The notes under the pieces: generated by a model
Databases searched by the model: none
What the model was told of the DNA's origin: nothing
What the model saw: the letters and a program-made list of their open reading frames with translations, nothing else
Assembly (NCBI GenBank): GCA_018714965.1
Contig: DVML01000020.1
Span: 1-43,512 of the forward strand
Direction of reading: 5' to 3'
Origin: Fimihabitans intestinipullorum
Lineage (GTDB): Bacteria > Bacillota_I > Bacilli_A > RF39 > UBA660
Length of the DNA stretch: 43,512 nt
Program-made: the position numbers and the translations under genes
Part shown: in pieces, positions 23,371 through 32,059 of the stretch
Layout: the number at the start of each line of letters is the position of its first letter
Position numbering within the stretch: the first letter of the stretch is position 1

Positions 23371-23399
23371 ATACTATCACTATTGGGAAAAAATGTCAA
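23371..23399 (-). promoter_or_regulatory. promoter of the five-gene foreign operon
   Basis: Minus strand TTGACA (23394-23399), exact 17-nt spacer, TAGTAT (23371-23376). About 85 nt of leader lie before the first ATG. No other strong minus-strand promoter is evident further down to 18072. Confidence 0.8.
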
Positions 23400-23473
23400 T
23401 AACATGTTGTTAAATCGTTATAAACACTTTAGGAAAAGATGAGGAAATGATATAATAATAAACGGTGGTTTAT

Positions 23474-25546
23474 ATGAGTCAAATGGAATTTGAAAAATTA
23501 AAACTTAAAGACATTTTAGAAAAATATGAGGAATATATCAATGATACAAAATTAGAACTCAAAAACATATACAAACTTTATAATCAAGACGAGGCAAAAG
23601 AAAGAGAACATAATTTAAAAAATAGACTTTACTCGTTAGAAGTAAATGTTGACAAGCCTTACTTTGCTAGAATTGACTTTGATAATGAAAATGGGCTAAA
23701 GGATATATGTTATATTGGAAAAGTTGGAGTATCTAATTATGATAATGAGATAATTGTTGTTGATTGGCGTGCTCCTATTTCTTCTTTATATTATGATTCT
23801 GCAATAGGAAAAACTTCATATAAAGTCAATGATGACATCATAAACGGAAATTTAAAACTTAAAAGACAATATAATATTGAAAACAGACAATTAATTGATT
23901 TCTTTGATGTTGATACAGTTAGTAATGATGACCTATTAAAGCCATATTTGAGCGTTAATGCCGATGCTAGAACAAAAAATATTGTTGCAACAATTCAAGA
24001 AGAGCAAAATGATATAATTAGAAGTGATTTTTCTAAAAATTTGATTATTCAGGGAGTTGCTGGATCAGGTAAAACAACTGTAGCTTTACACCGAATAGCT
24101 TACTTGGCTTACAACTACCGTAATCTCATTCATAATGATCAATATATGGTTATCGGTCCAAACAAATTTTTTGTTAATTATATATCTGATATGTTACCAG
24201 AGTTAGATGTTAATGATGTAGCACAATATGATTTGGTGGAACTAGCTGAAACTTTTATAAATCAAAAATTAAATCTACAAAACGAAAATGAGATAATAAA
24301 AAAATATTTAAATGGATATAAAAATGAACTTCCGAAAATCAAGACCGATTTAGAATATAAAAATATAATTGATGCGTACTTTAAAGATTATTTTACTAAT
24401 AATATTAATTATAAACCGATTACAATTTATGATTTCGTTGTAATAGATCCAACCACTATAGAACAATACTGGGAAGAAGTCTTAAAGCGTGATTATGATG
24501 ACTTAAAAAGTGCAATAAATAGATTAATAAACCTGTTATCAAAATTTTGTGAAAACAATAAAGAAACTATTTTATCTAAAATAAACAAACATATTGATCT
24601 AAAAATCGAAAACGGATCTGATTTATTAGAATGTAGAAAAATGAGAACTAACATGATAAACAAGTTTCAATCTAATATTAACTCAATAATTAAAAACCAC
24701 TTTAAACTAATGTTTAAAAAAAGTACAGTTATCTATGATGACATAAAAAACAACATGAATAAATATACTGACAATAAAATATTATTACAAAATATCGACA
24801 ACATCTTAAAATATGAAGATCTACCAGCATTGATTTATATTGAATATAAGATTAATGGATATAAAAATTTTGATAAGTATAGACATATAGTTATTGATGA
24901 AGCACAAGACTATAATACTTTTTCATTTATAGCTCTTCAAAAAATTTTTCCAAAAGCCAGTTTTAGCATATATGGAGATATAGCACAATCTATATATGCA
25001 TATAGAAGTTTAGATAATTGGGAAAGTATAAAAAACAACGTTTTTAAAACAATAGATATAAAATATTTAAATAAAAGTTATAGAACAACTATCGAAATAA
25101 TGAATGAAGCAAATAAAATTAATAAATATTTAAATCTTCCGGAAGCCTCTGCAGTAATTAGACATGGTAATGAAGTTACTTATAAAAAAGTTTTAAAAAC
25201 AGAAGAATTTATACCTTTAATAAATGAACTAATGGCAGATGGTAAAAAAAATATTGCAATCATATCTAAAGATGCAGAAACATCTAACACCTTATATTTA
25301 AAATTAAAAAACAATATTAATCTTACTAACATTAGTGATAAATCTGTGGAAAATATAAATGGTATTTGTACTATTTCTTGTCATTTGTGTAAAGGATTGG
25401 AATTTGATGCAGTGATTATTAATAATGTAAATAATTTTGATATTAATAATACTTTAGATATGAAATTATTATATGTCGCTATGACAAGAGCACTACACAG
25501 TTTAGTTATTACTTATAATGATAGTATTCCTAGAATATTACAATAA
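23474..25546 (+). CDS. helD: HelD-like RNA polymerase-recycling helicase/translocase
   Basis: A 690-residue superfamily 1 (UvrD/Rep-like) ATPase of the HelD type, which frees RNA polymerase from nucleic acid. An N-terminal coiled coil is followed by the hallmark IVVDWRAPISSLYYDS and LKLKRQYNIE. Then come TIQEEQNDIIR, the ATP loop GVAGSGKTT (194-202), VIDEAQDYN, GDIAQSIY and, near the end, KGLEFDAVII and LLYVAMTRAL. All helicase motifs are intact. ATG 23474 is preferred to a GTG nine bases earlier because GGTGGT serves as ribosome site. It is AT-rich and divergent from the foreign operon, and a helD copy here is probably part of the acquired block. Confidence 0.9.
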   Translation: MSQMEFEKLKLKDILEKYEEYINDTKLELKNIYKLYNQDEAKEREHNLKNRLYSLEVNVDKPYFARIDFDNENGLKDICYIGKVGVSNYDNEIIVVDWRAPISSLYYDSAIGKTSYKVNDDIINGNLKLKRQYNIENRQLIDFFDVDTVSNDDLLKPYLSVNADARTKNIVATIQEEQNDIIRSDFSKNLIIQGVAGSGKTTVALHRIAYLAYNYRNLIHNDQYMVIGPNKFFVNYISDMLPELDVNDVAQYDLVELAETFINQKLNLQNENEIIKKYLNGYKNELPKIKTDLEYKNIIDAYFKDYFTNNINYKPITIYDFVVIDPTTIEQYWEEVLKRDYDDLKSAINRLINLLSKFCENNKETILSKINKHIDLKIENGSDLLECRKMRTNMINKFQSNINSIIKNHFKLMFKKSTVIYDDIKNNMNKYTDNKILLQNIDNILKYEDLPALIYIEYKINGYKNFDKYRHIVIDEAQDYNTFSFIALQKIFPKASFSIYGDIAQSIYAYRSLDNWESIKNNVFKTIDIKYLNKSYRTTIEIMNEANKINKYLNLPEASAVIRHGNEVTYKKVLKTEEFIPLINELMADGKKNIAIISKDAETSNTLYLKLKNNINLTNISDKSVENINGICTISCHLCKGLEFDAVIINNVNNFDINNTLDMKLLYVAMTRALHSLVITYNDSIPRILQ

Positions 25547-25658
25547 TATTAATGAGGATGTTTATATTTTAAATTCATTTGTAAAAACTCATTCTACTTT
25601 TCAATACCAAAAATTTTATGATAATATTAAACGATGTGTTTATTATATTTAGTAAGGA

Positions 25659-25678
25659 GCACAATTATCTTATTGTGC
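25659..25678. other. short hairpin in intergenic region
   Basis: GCACAAT / ATTGTGC with a 6-nt loop, about 110 nt after helD. No T-tract follows on either strand, so it is not a clear terminator. I see no gene between 25547 and 25826. Confidence 0.4.
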
Positions 25679-25755
25679 CCTCAAAGTTTAACTCATTTCC
25701 ACTTCAGTTTTAATATCTTCATATACTGTCACTTTCAATATTTTGTTTCTTTGTC

Positions 25756-25796
25756 AAATAGTATTGGCGAGTAAAAATCACTAATGCTATTTTTTA
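25756..25796 (+). terminator. candidate terminator downstream of helD
   Basis: AAATAGTATT / AATGCTATTT, 10 bp with one wobble and a 17-nt loop, followed by a T-rich TTTTATAT on the plus strand. Confidence 0.55.
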
Positions 25797-25800
25797 TATG

Positions 25801-25824
25801 AAAAAGACACGTTTGTGTCTTTTC
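25801..25824. terminator. terminator of Nudix-GNAT operon
   Basis: AAAAAGACAC / GTGTCTTTT with a 4-nt loop, directly after the Nudix stop. The minus-strand tail is TTTTTC. Confidence 0.8.
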
Positions 25825-25826
25825 AG

Positions 25827-26261
25827 TTATTTTAATTGTTCCAATTTCTTTTGAAAACTTTGAAATAATTCTATCTTGTCTTCCTTATAAACAATAGTCT
25901 CTCCATGATTTTTTATCATGTCGATTACGTCGTTGATAGAACACCATTTTACTTGAGAGAGTTCCTCTTCCTGAAGTATAAAATCTGCTTCATTTTTATT
26001 GCATCGAACATAAAAATAATACGTTGCATGTGTTTCCGAATTCTCGATTGTCGTAAAAGGATGAAGTTCACTCATCTCTACTTCGATTCCAAGTTCTTCC
26101 TTACATTCTCTTACTGCAGCAACTTCCACAGTCTCTCCTGCTTCTACATGACCATGAAGTAATGCCCATCGATTAGGATAACTTCTTTTGTTCGCACTTC
26201 TTTTCTGTATTAGTATGTCATGTTGATCATTGTATATCAATACACCAATTTCTTTTTTCAT
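25827..26261 (-). CDS. Nudix hydrolase, IPP-isomerase-like subgroup
   Basis: A 144-residue protein whose Nudix box HVEAGETVEVAAVRECKEELGI (about 37-58) is preceded by ILIQKRSANKRSYPNRWALLHGHVEAGE, the style of the YfcD/isopentenyl-diphosphate isomerase-like Nudix proteins. One replacement is notable: LLHGHVEAGE where GGHV is usual, so the first glycine pair reads HG. Start ATG 26259-26261 is behind GGGGGG; a longer frame would overlap the GNAT gene without a ribosome site. It is 10 nt after the GNAT gene, so one operon. Confidence 0.88.
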   Translation of the reverse strand: MKKEIGVLIYNDQHDILIQKRSANKRSYPNRWALLHGHVEAGETVEVAAVRECKEELGIEVEMSELHPFTTIENSETHATYYFYVRCNKNEADFILQEEELSQVKWCSINDVIDMIKNHGETIVYKEDKIELFQSFQKKLEQLK

Positions 26262-26271
26262 ATAATCCCCC

Positions 26272-26724
26272 CTATAACTTGATCTGATACAATCTTTCTC
26301 CATTTTTTAAAACTTCCATGAATGTCGCTCCAAATTTTTCATAGTAGTTTTCTAAATCACTCTTCAAATAAACACTATGATATCCTCTTCTTTTTGCTTC
26401 CTCTAGAATTGCTCGATGGAGTTTTTTAGAATACCCACGTCCTCTATATTCTTCCTTGACATACATCGTTGCATACCACGGTGTCAAATCTCTTCTCTCA
26501 TCGCCATCGTAATGAAATAGAGAGATGAAACCGATCAAAGTCTGATCTTCGATATATCCTAATGCGACGATCAATTGGTCGTTCTCGTTCGTTTGAATTC
26601 GTTTTACTTTGTTTTGAATCTTTTGTTCTAATTTCAAAGGATCTTTTTCCGTACTCCATTCTTTCGCACATAATGTGCAGTATTCTTCTAGCCAAGCTGG
26701 ATATTCTTTCAAATCGACAATCAT
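26272..26724 (-). CDS. GNAT family N-acetyltransferase
   Basis: A 150-residue protein with a GNAT fold. The acetyl-CoA loop YRGRGYSKKLH is preceded by the beta-strand WYATMYVKEE and followed by the AILEEAKRRGYHSVYL helix-strand and YYEKFGATFME. The acceptor is unknown. It lies between the ftsZ terminator and the Nudix gene; AGGAGG precedes the ATG. Its base composition looks like the core genes, so the foreign block ends before it. Confidence 0.88.
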   Translation of the reverse strand: MIVDLKEYPAWLEEYCTLCAKEWSTEKDPLKLEQKIQNKVKRIQTNENDQLIVALGYIEDQTLIGFISLFHYDGDERRDLTPWYATMYVKEEYRGRGYSKKLHRAILEEAKRRGYHSVYLKSDLENYYEKFGATFMEVLKNGERLYQIKL

Positions 26725-26737
26725 AAATTCCTCCTAA

Positions 26738-26762
26738 AAAAAGATAGCACTTGCTATCTTAG
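26738..26762 (-). terminator. terminator of ftsZ
   Basis: Minus strand AAGATAGCA / TGCTATCTT followed by TTTTT, starting at the ftsZ stop. Confidence 0.9.
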
Positions 26763-27829
26763 AATCCTCTTTTTCTTAAGAAAGATGGAATATCGATTTC
26801 ACTTCCTGCTGGTTCTTCATCTGATGCATCTGTTTCTACCGTGTTATCTCTATTTCCATAAGAGTGGTATAAAGGTTCTTTTTCTTCTTCGAATCCTGTT
26901 GCGATAACAGTTACAATGATTTCATCATTCAAGTTTTCATTGATGACAGCTCCGAAGATCGTATTGATGTCCGTGTTTGCACTCGTACGGATCACATCTG
27001 CTGCCTCTTCTACTTCAAATAATGTCAAGTTAGAACCACCTGTAACGTTGATAATCGCATCTGTAGCTCCACTGATACTCGTCTCTAATAATGGGCTAGA
27101 TACCGCTTGACGTGCAGCCTCTGCGGCTCTGTCTTCTCCAACACCCATACCGATTCCGATAAGAGCGTTTCCTCGATTTTCCATAACAGCTTTAACATCG
27201 GCAAAGTCGAGGTTGATAAGTCCTGCAACTGCGATCAAATCTGAAATAGATTGTACTCCTCGTCTTAACACGTTATCTACTTCTCTAAATGAATCTACAA
27301 GTGGTGTAGACTTGTCGATAATCTCTCTCAAACGGTCGTTTGGAATAACGATTAAAGTATCTACATGTTTCTTTAATTCATCCAATCCTGAAAGCGCTTG
27401 ATCCATACGTTTTTTTCCTTCGAATGAGAATGGTTTCGTTACGATTCCAACTGTAAGTGCTCCCATTTCTTGTGAAATTTCAGCGATGACTGGCGCAGCT
27501 CCTGTTCCAGTTCCACCACCCATACCACAAGTGATAAATACCATATCAGCACCTTCTAATGCCGCTTCAATCTCTTGTTTTGTCTCAAGTGCAGCTTCTT
27601 TTCCAATTTGAGGATTTGCTCCTGCTCCTAGTCCATTGGTAAGTTCCGCACCAATTTGAATTTTCACCTCAGCTTTTGAGTTGTTTAAAACTTGTAAGTC
27701 TGTATTGGCAACAATGAAGTCAACCCCTTTTACTCCTGATTCAATCATTCTGTTAACGGCGTTATTTCCTCCACCACCAACACCAATGACTTTAATTTTT
27801 GCTAATTGATCCATTTCTAAGTCAAACAT
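26759..27829 (-). CDS. ftsZ: cell division tubulin homologue FtsZ
   Basis: This 356-residue GTPase polymerises into the Z ring at midcell. The N-terminal GVGGGGNNAVNRM, the tubulin signature GGGTGTG (104-110), the T7-loop NLDFADVK and the C-terminal peptide EIDIPSFLRKRGF that binds FtsA are all present. The linker is short, so the protein is slightly below the 380 residues usual in Bacilli. It follows ftsA by 11 nt with AAGGAGG before its ATG, and ends at a strong terminator. Confidence 0.98.
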   Translation of the reverse strand: MFDLEMDQLAKIKVIGVGGGGNNAVNRMIESGVKGVDFIVANTDLQVLNNSKAEVKIQIGAELTNGLGAGANPQIGKEAALETKQEIEAALEGADMVFITCGMGGGTGTGAAPVIAEISQEMGALTVGIVTKPFSFEGKKRMDQALSGLDELKKHVDTLIVIPNDRLREIIDKSTPLVDSFREVDNVLRRGVQSISDLIAVAGLINLDFADVKAVMENRGNALIGIGMGVGEDRAAEAARQAVSSPLLETSISGATDAIINVTGGSNLTLFEVEEAADVIRTSANTDINTIFGAVINENLNDEIIVTVIATGFEEEKEPLYHSYGNRDNTVETDASDEEPAGSEIDIPSFLRKRGF

Positions 27830-27840
27830 TTTCTTCCTCC

Positions 27841-29121
27841 TTATTCGCTGAAAAAGTACCCAAATACTTTACCTAACATTGATTCGTTTGATACATTAAT
27901 TAAATTTCTCGATATTGTTGATAATTCTTCTTGGTCCTCTCTACTTACCATTGTATAACTTTGACCCTTTAATTTCAACTTATTTACGAAATAAACTATA
28001 TTTCCTACTGCAGAAGCATAGCGATTATTTCGAATTCCTACCAATTTTACATTTCCAACAGTCGTTCCTCTACCAAATATATCGTCGGCAATATATCCAA
28101 AATTCGTCATATTACTTACACCACCCGTAATGATCGTGTAATCTAAATGACGATTCGTAAGAGATTGAATTTCTTTTTTTGCAAGTGATAAAATTTCTTC
28201 CAAACGTGACATAACAACCTCGGATAGTTCGTATTGATTGATCTTGATTGTCTCACCATACGTGTTTGTCACTTCGTAAATCTCACTCGTATTTGCATGC
28301 AACTTGTGAGCGAGCGCACATTTTTCCTTTAAATGTACCGCCGTGCTATGATCTAATCTGTACATGTAAGAGATATCGTTGTCGATATTTCTTCCTCCTA
28401 AACCAATCAAGTGATTTTTTACGATAATCCCTTTATTATATAAAGATACCGATGTCACTTCGCTTCCAATATTAATGATTGCTCCAACTGACTCATCCAT
28501 CTTTTTATCTTTGAATGCAAAACTATCTCCAATTGGATTGATCGATACATCGACAACTTCGATTCCGATACGATCTAAAAGCCCTACGACAGAATACATA
28601 TTCTTCTTTGGCGTCGTTACCAAGATACCACGTGCAGATAATGTTTTTGCAGTAAGTCCTTTCGGATCTTTTACAACTTTTTTATCGTCCACTTTAAAAT
28701 CGATCGGAAGAATCGTTACGATCTCTTGGTTTGTCTTTTCCTTCGATTCCATCGCTACCTGAAGCACTCTCGTGATATCTTCTCCAGTAATCGTACCATC
28801 CACTGGATCTGCATCCATGACATCCTCGTCGATATACTGTTCGATATTAACCTCTCCTGTTACCATCGTAAACTCTACTTGATAACTCGGTATAGAAGCG
28901 ATCACTTTTTTAATTTGAATTCCAAGCATTTCTTCGATTTCGACAAATGCTTGTTTAATAGAACGCTCTGCCTGTTCAAAATCAGTGATTAATCCCTTTT
29001 TAATTCCCTTTGATTTTACGGAAGATGCTGCTAGTAAGTTTAACTTATTCTTGTATAATTCGCATACGACAACTTTAATGGTATCTGACCCAATATCGAT
29101 GCTAGAATAAATGCGCTTCAT
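27841..29121 (-). CDS. ftsA: cell division actin homologue FtsA
   Basis: This 426-residue actin-fold ATPase tethers FtsZ to the membrane. It begins SSIDIGSDTIKVVVCE (phosphate 1). INIGSEVTSVSLYNKGI provides phosphate 2, and TIITGGVSNM the adenosine motif. A SHS2/1C domain lies between about 85 and 165. The C-terminal end (MLGKVFGYFFSE) is amphipathic, as expected for the membrane anchor. ftsA and ftsZ are adjacent on one transcript. Confidence 0.97.
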   Translation of the reverse strand: MKRIYSSIDIGSDTIKVVVCELYKNKLNLLAASSVKSKGIKKGLITDFEQAERSIKQAFVEIEEMLGIQIKKVIASIPSYQVEFTMVTGEVNIEQYIDEDVMDADPVDGTITGEDITRVLQVAMESKEKTNQEIVTILPIDFKVDDKKVVKDPKGLTAKTLSARGILVTTPKKNMYSVVGLLDRIGIEVVDVSINPIGDSFAFKDKKMDESVGAIINIGSEVTSVSLYNKGIIVKNHLIGLGGRNIDNDISYMYRLDHSTAVHLKEKCALAHKLHANTSEIYEVTNTYGETIKINQYELSEVVMSRLEEILSLAKKEIQSLTNRHLDYTIITGGVSNMTNFGYIADDIFGRGTTVGNVKLVGIRNNRYASAVGNIVYFVNKLKLKGQSYTMVSREDQEELSTISRNLINVSNESMLGKVFGYFFSE

Positions 29122-29197
29122 ATCACCATCTCCTACAATCTAACACATATTATACTATATTTTTTATGAAATGTAAAAGAAAAAAGTTCATTTCGAA

Positions 29198-29935
29198 CTA
29201 ATTTTCAAGGATTCTAAAGTATTCACCAGAATCTAGATATAAGATTCCTTTTTTGTTTTGGAATGTCTTCATGATATCTAGATAGCTATTGATCTTTTGA
29301 AACTGATTCAAAGATAGATACACATAGTTACCATCTGTCATCGATAGTAAAAATCTGCTCTGGTCCACTTCATTTGGATTATATTCAATTTCAGAAATGC
29401 GGCTCAAAATCTCCGTATCGAGCTCCGCTAGTTTCTTCTGTAGCTTTTTATATAATTTATCCGGCGTATAATTGATCAACGTCGGAACGACATAGTTTCC
29501 ATCGGTCGTCTGCCCGTCTAATAAAATTACTTTGTTTTTGTTGATGTCGTAGAATAGAGGTCTATTTTCCTCGACGGTAATCGTTACAGAGAATAGTCCG
29601 TTTTTCTTAACATCCGCGCTTTTAATCATAATATCGTCTTCCAATCGACTTTCGATAAAAAAGGAAAGTTCTTCAACCGTCGATGGATAATCTTGTAACT
29701 GTGCACGTTCTATAACTTGTTGGTCCGTTAAGACATGGTTATTTTTTACATAGATATTACGGATCGATAAATCGAGCGTATGATACAAAATAAAGCCGAT
29801 ACCAAGAAGGATCAAAATTGCGAGTGCTATACGACCATAGCGAATCTTGACGTGTTTTTTCTGATGTTTATTTTTCTTCGTCTGTTTTTTAGAAGGTTTC
29901 GAAGAAACATTCTTTTTCTCTTTTTTCTTCGCCAT
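29198..29935 (-). CDS. divIB: cell division protein DivIB/FtsQ
   Basis: A 245-residue bitopic divisome protein that joins FtsL and DivIC at the septum. A very basic cytoplasmic head (residues 1-30, mostly Lys) is followed by a membrane helix (about 33-52), the POTRA domain (LSIRNIYVKNNHVLTDQQVIERAQL) and the beta domain. The gene stands between the murB terminator and ftsA, 76 nt before the latter, the normal position in Bacilli. AAGGAGG lies before the ATG. Confidence 0.9.
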   Translation of the reverse strand: MAKKKEKKNVSSKPSKKQTKKNKHQKKHVKIRYGRIALAILILLGIGFILYHTLDLSIRNIYVKNNHVLTDQQVIERAQLQDYPSTVEELSFFIESRLEDDIMIKSADVKKNGLFSVTITVEENRPLFYDINKNKVILLDGQTTDGNYVVPTLINYTPDKLYKKLQKKLAELDTEILSRISEIEYNPNEVDQSRFLLSMTDGNYVYLSLNQFQKINSYLDIMKTFQNKKGILYLDSGEYFRILEN

Positions 29936-30002
29936 ACCGATCCTCCTTATTCTTTCTCATTATATCATATTTGTTTCAAAAAGAAAGAGAGAAAAGAAGA
30001 TA

Positions 30003-30042
30003 TCATTAAAAAAACAAGAATTAATCTACAAATTCTTGTTCA
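30003..30042 (-). terminator. terminator of murB
   Basis: Minus strand CAAGAATT / AATTCTTG with an 8-nt loop and TTTTTTT tail, overlapping the last codons of murB. divIB must therefore have its own promoter or rely on read-through. Confidence 0.85.
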
Positions 30043-30911
30043 CATTTTAACTTGATTTTTTTCTTCTTCCAAACAGTGTCTTGCACGGTTAAAATCAATT
30101 TTCGAATATCGTTTGCATTCGCGTGATCGACATTGATAATGAAGTTCGCATGTTTACGGCTTACTTCTGCCCCACCAATTCTCATACCTTTCAAGCCGCA
30201 GTCTTCAATCAATTTTCCCGCTGCAACACCTTCCGGATTTCGAAACACACTTCCCGCTGAAGGGTATTCGAGTGGTTGCGTCATCAAACGTCTCTTTTTT
30301 CTATCTTCCATGACACTGCGAATTGCAGCTTCCGTTCCTTTTGTTAAAATCAACGTTGCCTCTAAACAAATATATCCTGGATGCGTCTGTAAAAAAGAAG
30401 TACGATAGTGAAACTCTAACTCACGATTGTACATCGTCTTCACTGTTAGTTCGGGTGTCAACACTTTGATTTCACTTACGATATATCCCATATCACTTTT
30501 GTATGCACCCGCATTCATATAGATAGCTCCACCGATCGTTCCAGGAATTCCTGCTGCAAACTCTAGCCCAGTTAATCCTAACTTCGCAGCTTTGATCGCA
30601 AGTTTCATAAGAGGATACCCAGCCCCAACCACAACTTTTGTTCCGTAAAACTCACACGTATGAAGCGCATCCAACTTAATCAAAACACCACGATATCCAC
30701 CGTCTGAAAAAAGTAAGTTAGATCCATACCCTACTACTTTATGTTTGATGTTTTTTTCCTTTAGATACGACATTAAATTCTTCAGTTGTTCTATCGATTC
30801 TGGAAACACGATATAATCGGCAATTCCTCCGGCACGATAAGTCGTATATTGTTTTAAACTACAATTTTCTAGTACTTTCCCACAATTGATTTTTTCAAGT
30901 TCTGTCTTCAT
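30021..30911 (-). CDS. murB: UDP-N-acetylenolpyruvoylglucosamine reductase
   Basis: A 296-residue flavoenzyme that reduces UDP-GlcNAc-enolpyruvate to UDP-MurNAc. The FAD-binding part shows TYRAGGIADYIVFPES and VVGYGSNLLFSDGG. The core has GLEFAAGIPGTIGGAIYMNAGAY. Catalytic residues appear in TSFL and EYPSAGSVFRNP (the Ser proton donor). ATG 30909-30911 is seven bases after AGGTG; a GTG nine bases further up lies within that site. It overlaps murG by 17 nt. It is a type II MurB, compact as usual for Firmicutes. Confidence 0.95.
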   Translation of the reverse strand: MKTELEKINCGKVLENCSLKQYTTYRAGGIADYIVFPESIEQLKNLMSYLKEKNIKHKVVGYGSNLLFSDGGYRGVLIKLDALHTCEFYGTKVVVGAGYPLMKLAIKAAKLGLTGLEFAAGIPGTIGGAIYMNAGAYKSDMGYIVSEIKVLTPELTVKTMYNRELEFHYRTSFLQTHPGYICLEATLILTKGTEAAIRSVMEDRKKRRLMTQPLEYPSAGSVFRNPEGVAAGKLIEDCGLKGMRIGGAEVSRKHANFIINVDHANANDIRKLILTVQDTVWKKKKIKLKCEQEFVD

Positions 30912-31989
30912 CTTTCTCACCTATTAACTCTCTGATGCATCTATAAATTCTCTCAGCACTATCTGGTACCTGTAACTTGCGCAAGTTTTGTTTCATCTCG
31001 ACACGAACGCTAGCTTTCATCAGGTTATCTACTTTTTCTACCAACGCTTCTTTCGTGAAATCTTTTTCTTCCAAAATATCTGCTGCATGTGACTCTACTA
31101 AATCCATTGCATTTTTATATTGATGGTTGTTTGGTACATAAGGACTTGGTATCAAAATAGAAGGTACTTCAAGTGCGATAATTTCGCTTAAAGTAGAAGC
31201 TCCAGCACGAGAGATCATGACATCTGTCTTTTTCATAACCCGAGGCATTCCTTCTACGTATGGAACCACTTTGACATTTTCTGGAAATTCCTTTTTAGAA
31301 ACTTCCTCATAACTTTCCTTTCCCGTCACAAATAGCAATTGGTAATCCTTATGAGCAAAAAGAGAAAAACTTTCCATCATCATCTCGTTTACCTTAGAAG
31401 ATCCCAAAGATCCCATAACGATCAAAACAAGTTTCTTATGTTCGCTTAACCCTAGATCGACCTTTGCAATCGCAGGTTGCTTCAAAGCATCTTCACTACA
31501 AGGATTTCCAGTATAGACTGTCTTTTCTTTTGGAAAGTAATCTATGCTGGATGGAAAAGACACCCCAATTTTATCAACAAACTTCATCAAATATTGATTA
31601 GAAGCGCCTGGAACACTATTCTGCTCGTGAATAAACGTCGGAATATGATATTTCTTCGCTGCCTTTAGCACAGGAGCCGTTACATATCCTCCAACTCCTA
31701 TTACGACATCCGGACGAAATTCTCTTACGAGCTTCTTACACTTTTTGTAACTTTTTAGCATACAGTAAACCGTCTTAACGTTCTTGTATATTTTCTTTCG
31801 ATACACTCCATATATTTCGATTGTTTCAAAGGGAATTCCACGTTTTGGAACGATATCCTTCTCCATTCGATTATGCGTTCCTATATATAGAAATTCACTA
31901 TCTGGTTCTTTTTCTTTGATTTTATTAATAATGGCAAGAGCTGGATAGATGTGTCCTCCCGTTCCGCCAGCACTGATGATCACTCTCAT
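30895..31989 (-). CDS. murG: lipid II synthase MurG (GT28)
   Basis: This 364-residue glycosyltransferase transfers GlcNAc from UDP-GlcNAc to lipid I at the inner face of the membrane. Signatures are ISAGGTGGHIYPALAI, GVGGYVTAPVLKAAKKYHIPTFIHEQNSVPG, LIVMGSLGSSKVNE, and SRAGASTLSEIIALEVPSILIPSPYVPNNHQYKNA. Normal length. It leads the murG-murB pair; AGGATGTG stands before the ATG. Confidence 0.97.
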   Translation of the reverse strand: MRVIISAGGTGGHIYPALAIINKIKEKEPDSEFLYIGTHNRMEKDIVPKRGIPFETIEIYGVYRKKIYKNVKTVYCMLKSYKKCKKLVREFRPDVVIGVGGYVTAPVLKAAKKYHIPTFIHEQNSVPGASNQYLMKFVDKIGVSFPSSIDYFPKEKTVYTGNPCSEDALKQPAIAKVDLGLSEHKKLVLIVMGSLGSSKVNEMMMESFSLFAHKDYQLLFVTGKESYEEVSKKEFPENVKVVPYVEGMPRVMKKTDVMISRAGASTLSEIIALEVPSILIPSPYVPNNHQYKNAMDLVESHAADILEEKDFTKEALVEKVDNLMKASVRVEMKQNLRKLQVPDSAERIYRCIRELIGEKDEDRT

Positions 31990-32059
31990 TTATAATCACA
32001 TCCTATTACCATTATATCATAGCATTTGTCGTTTATGAACAGTTTATTAAAAAAGCGAA

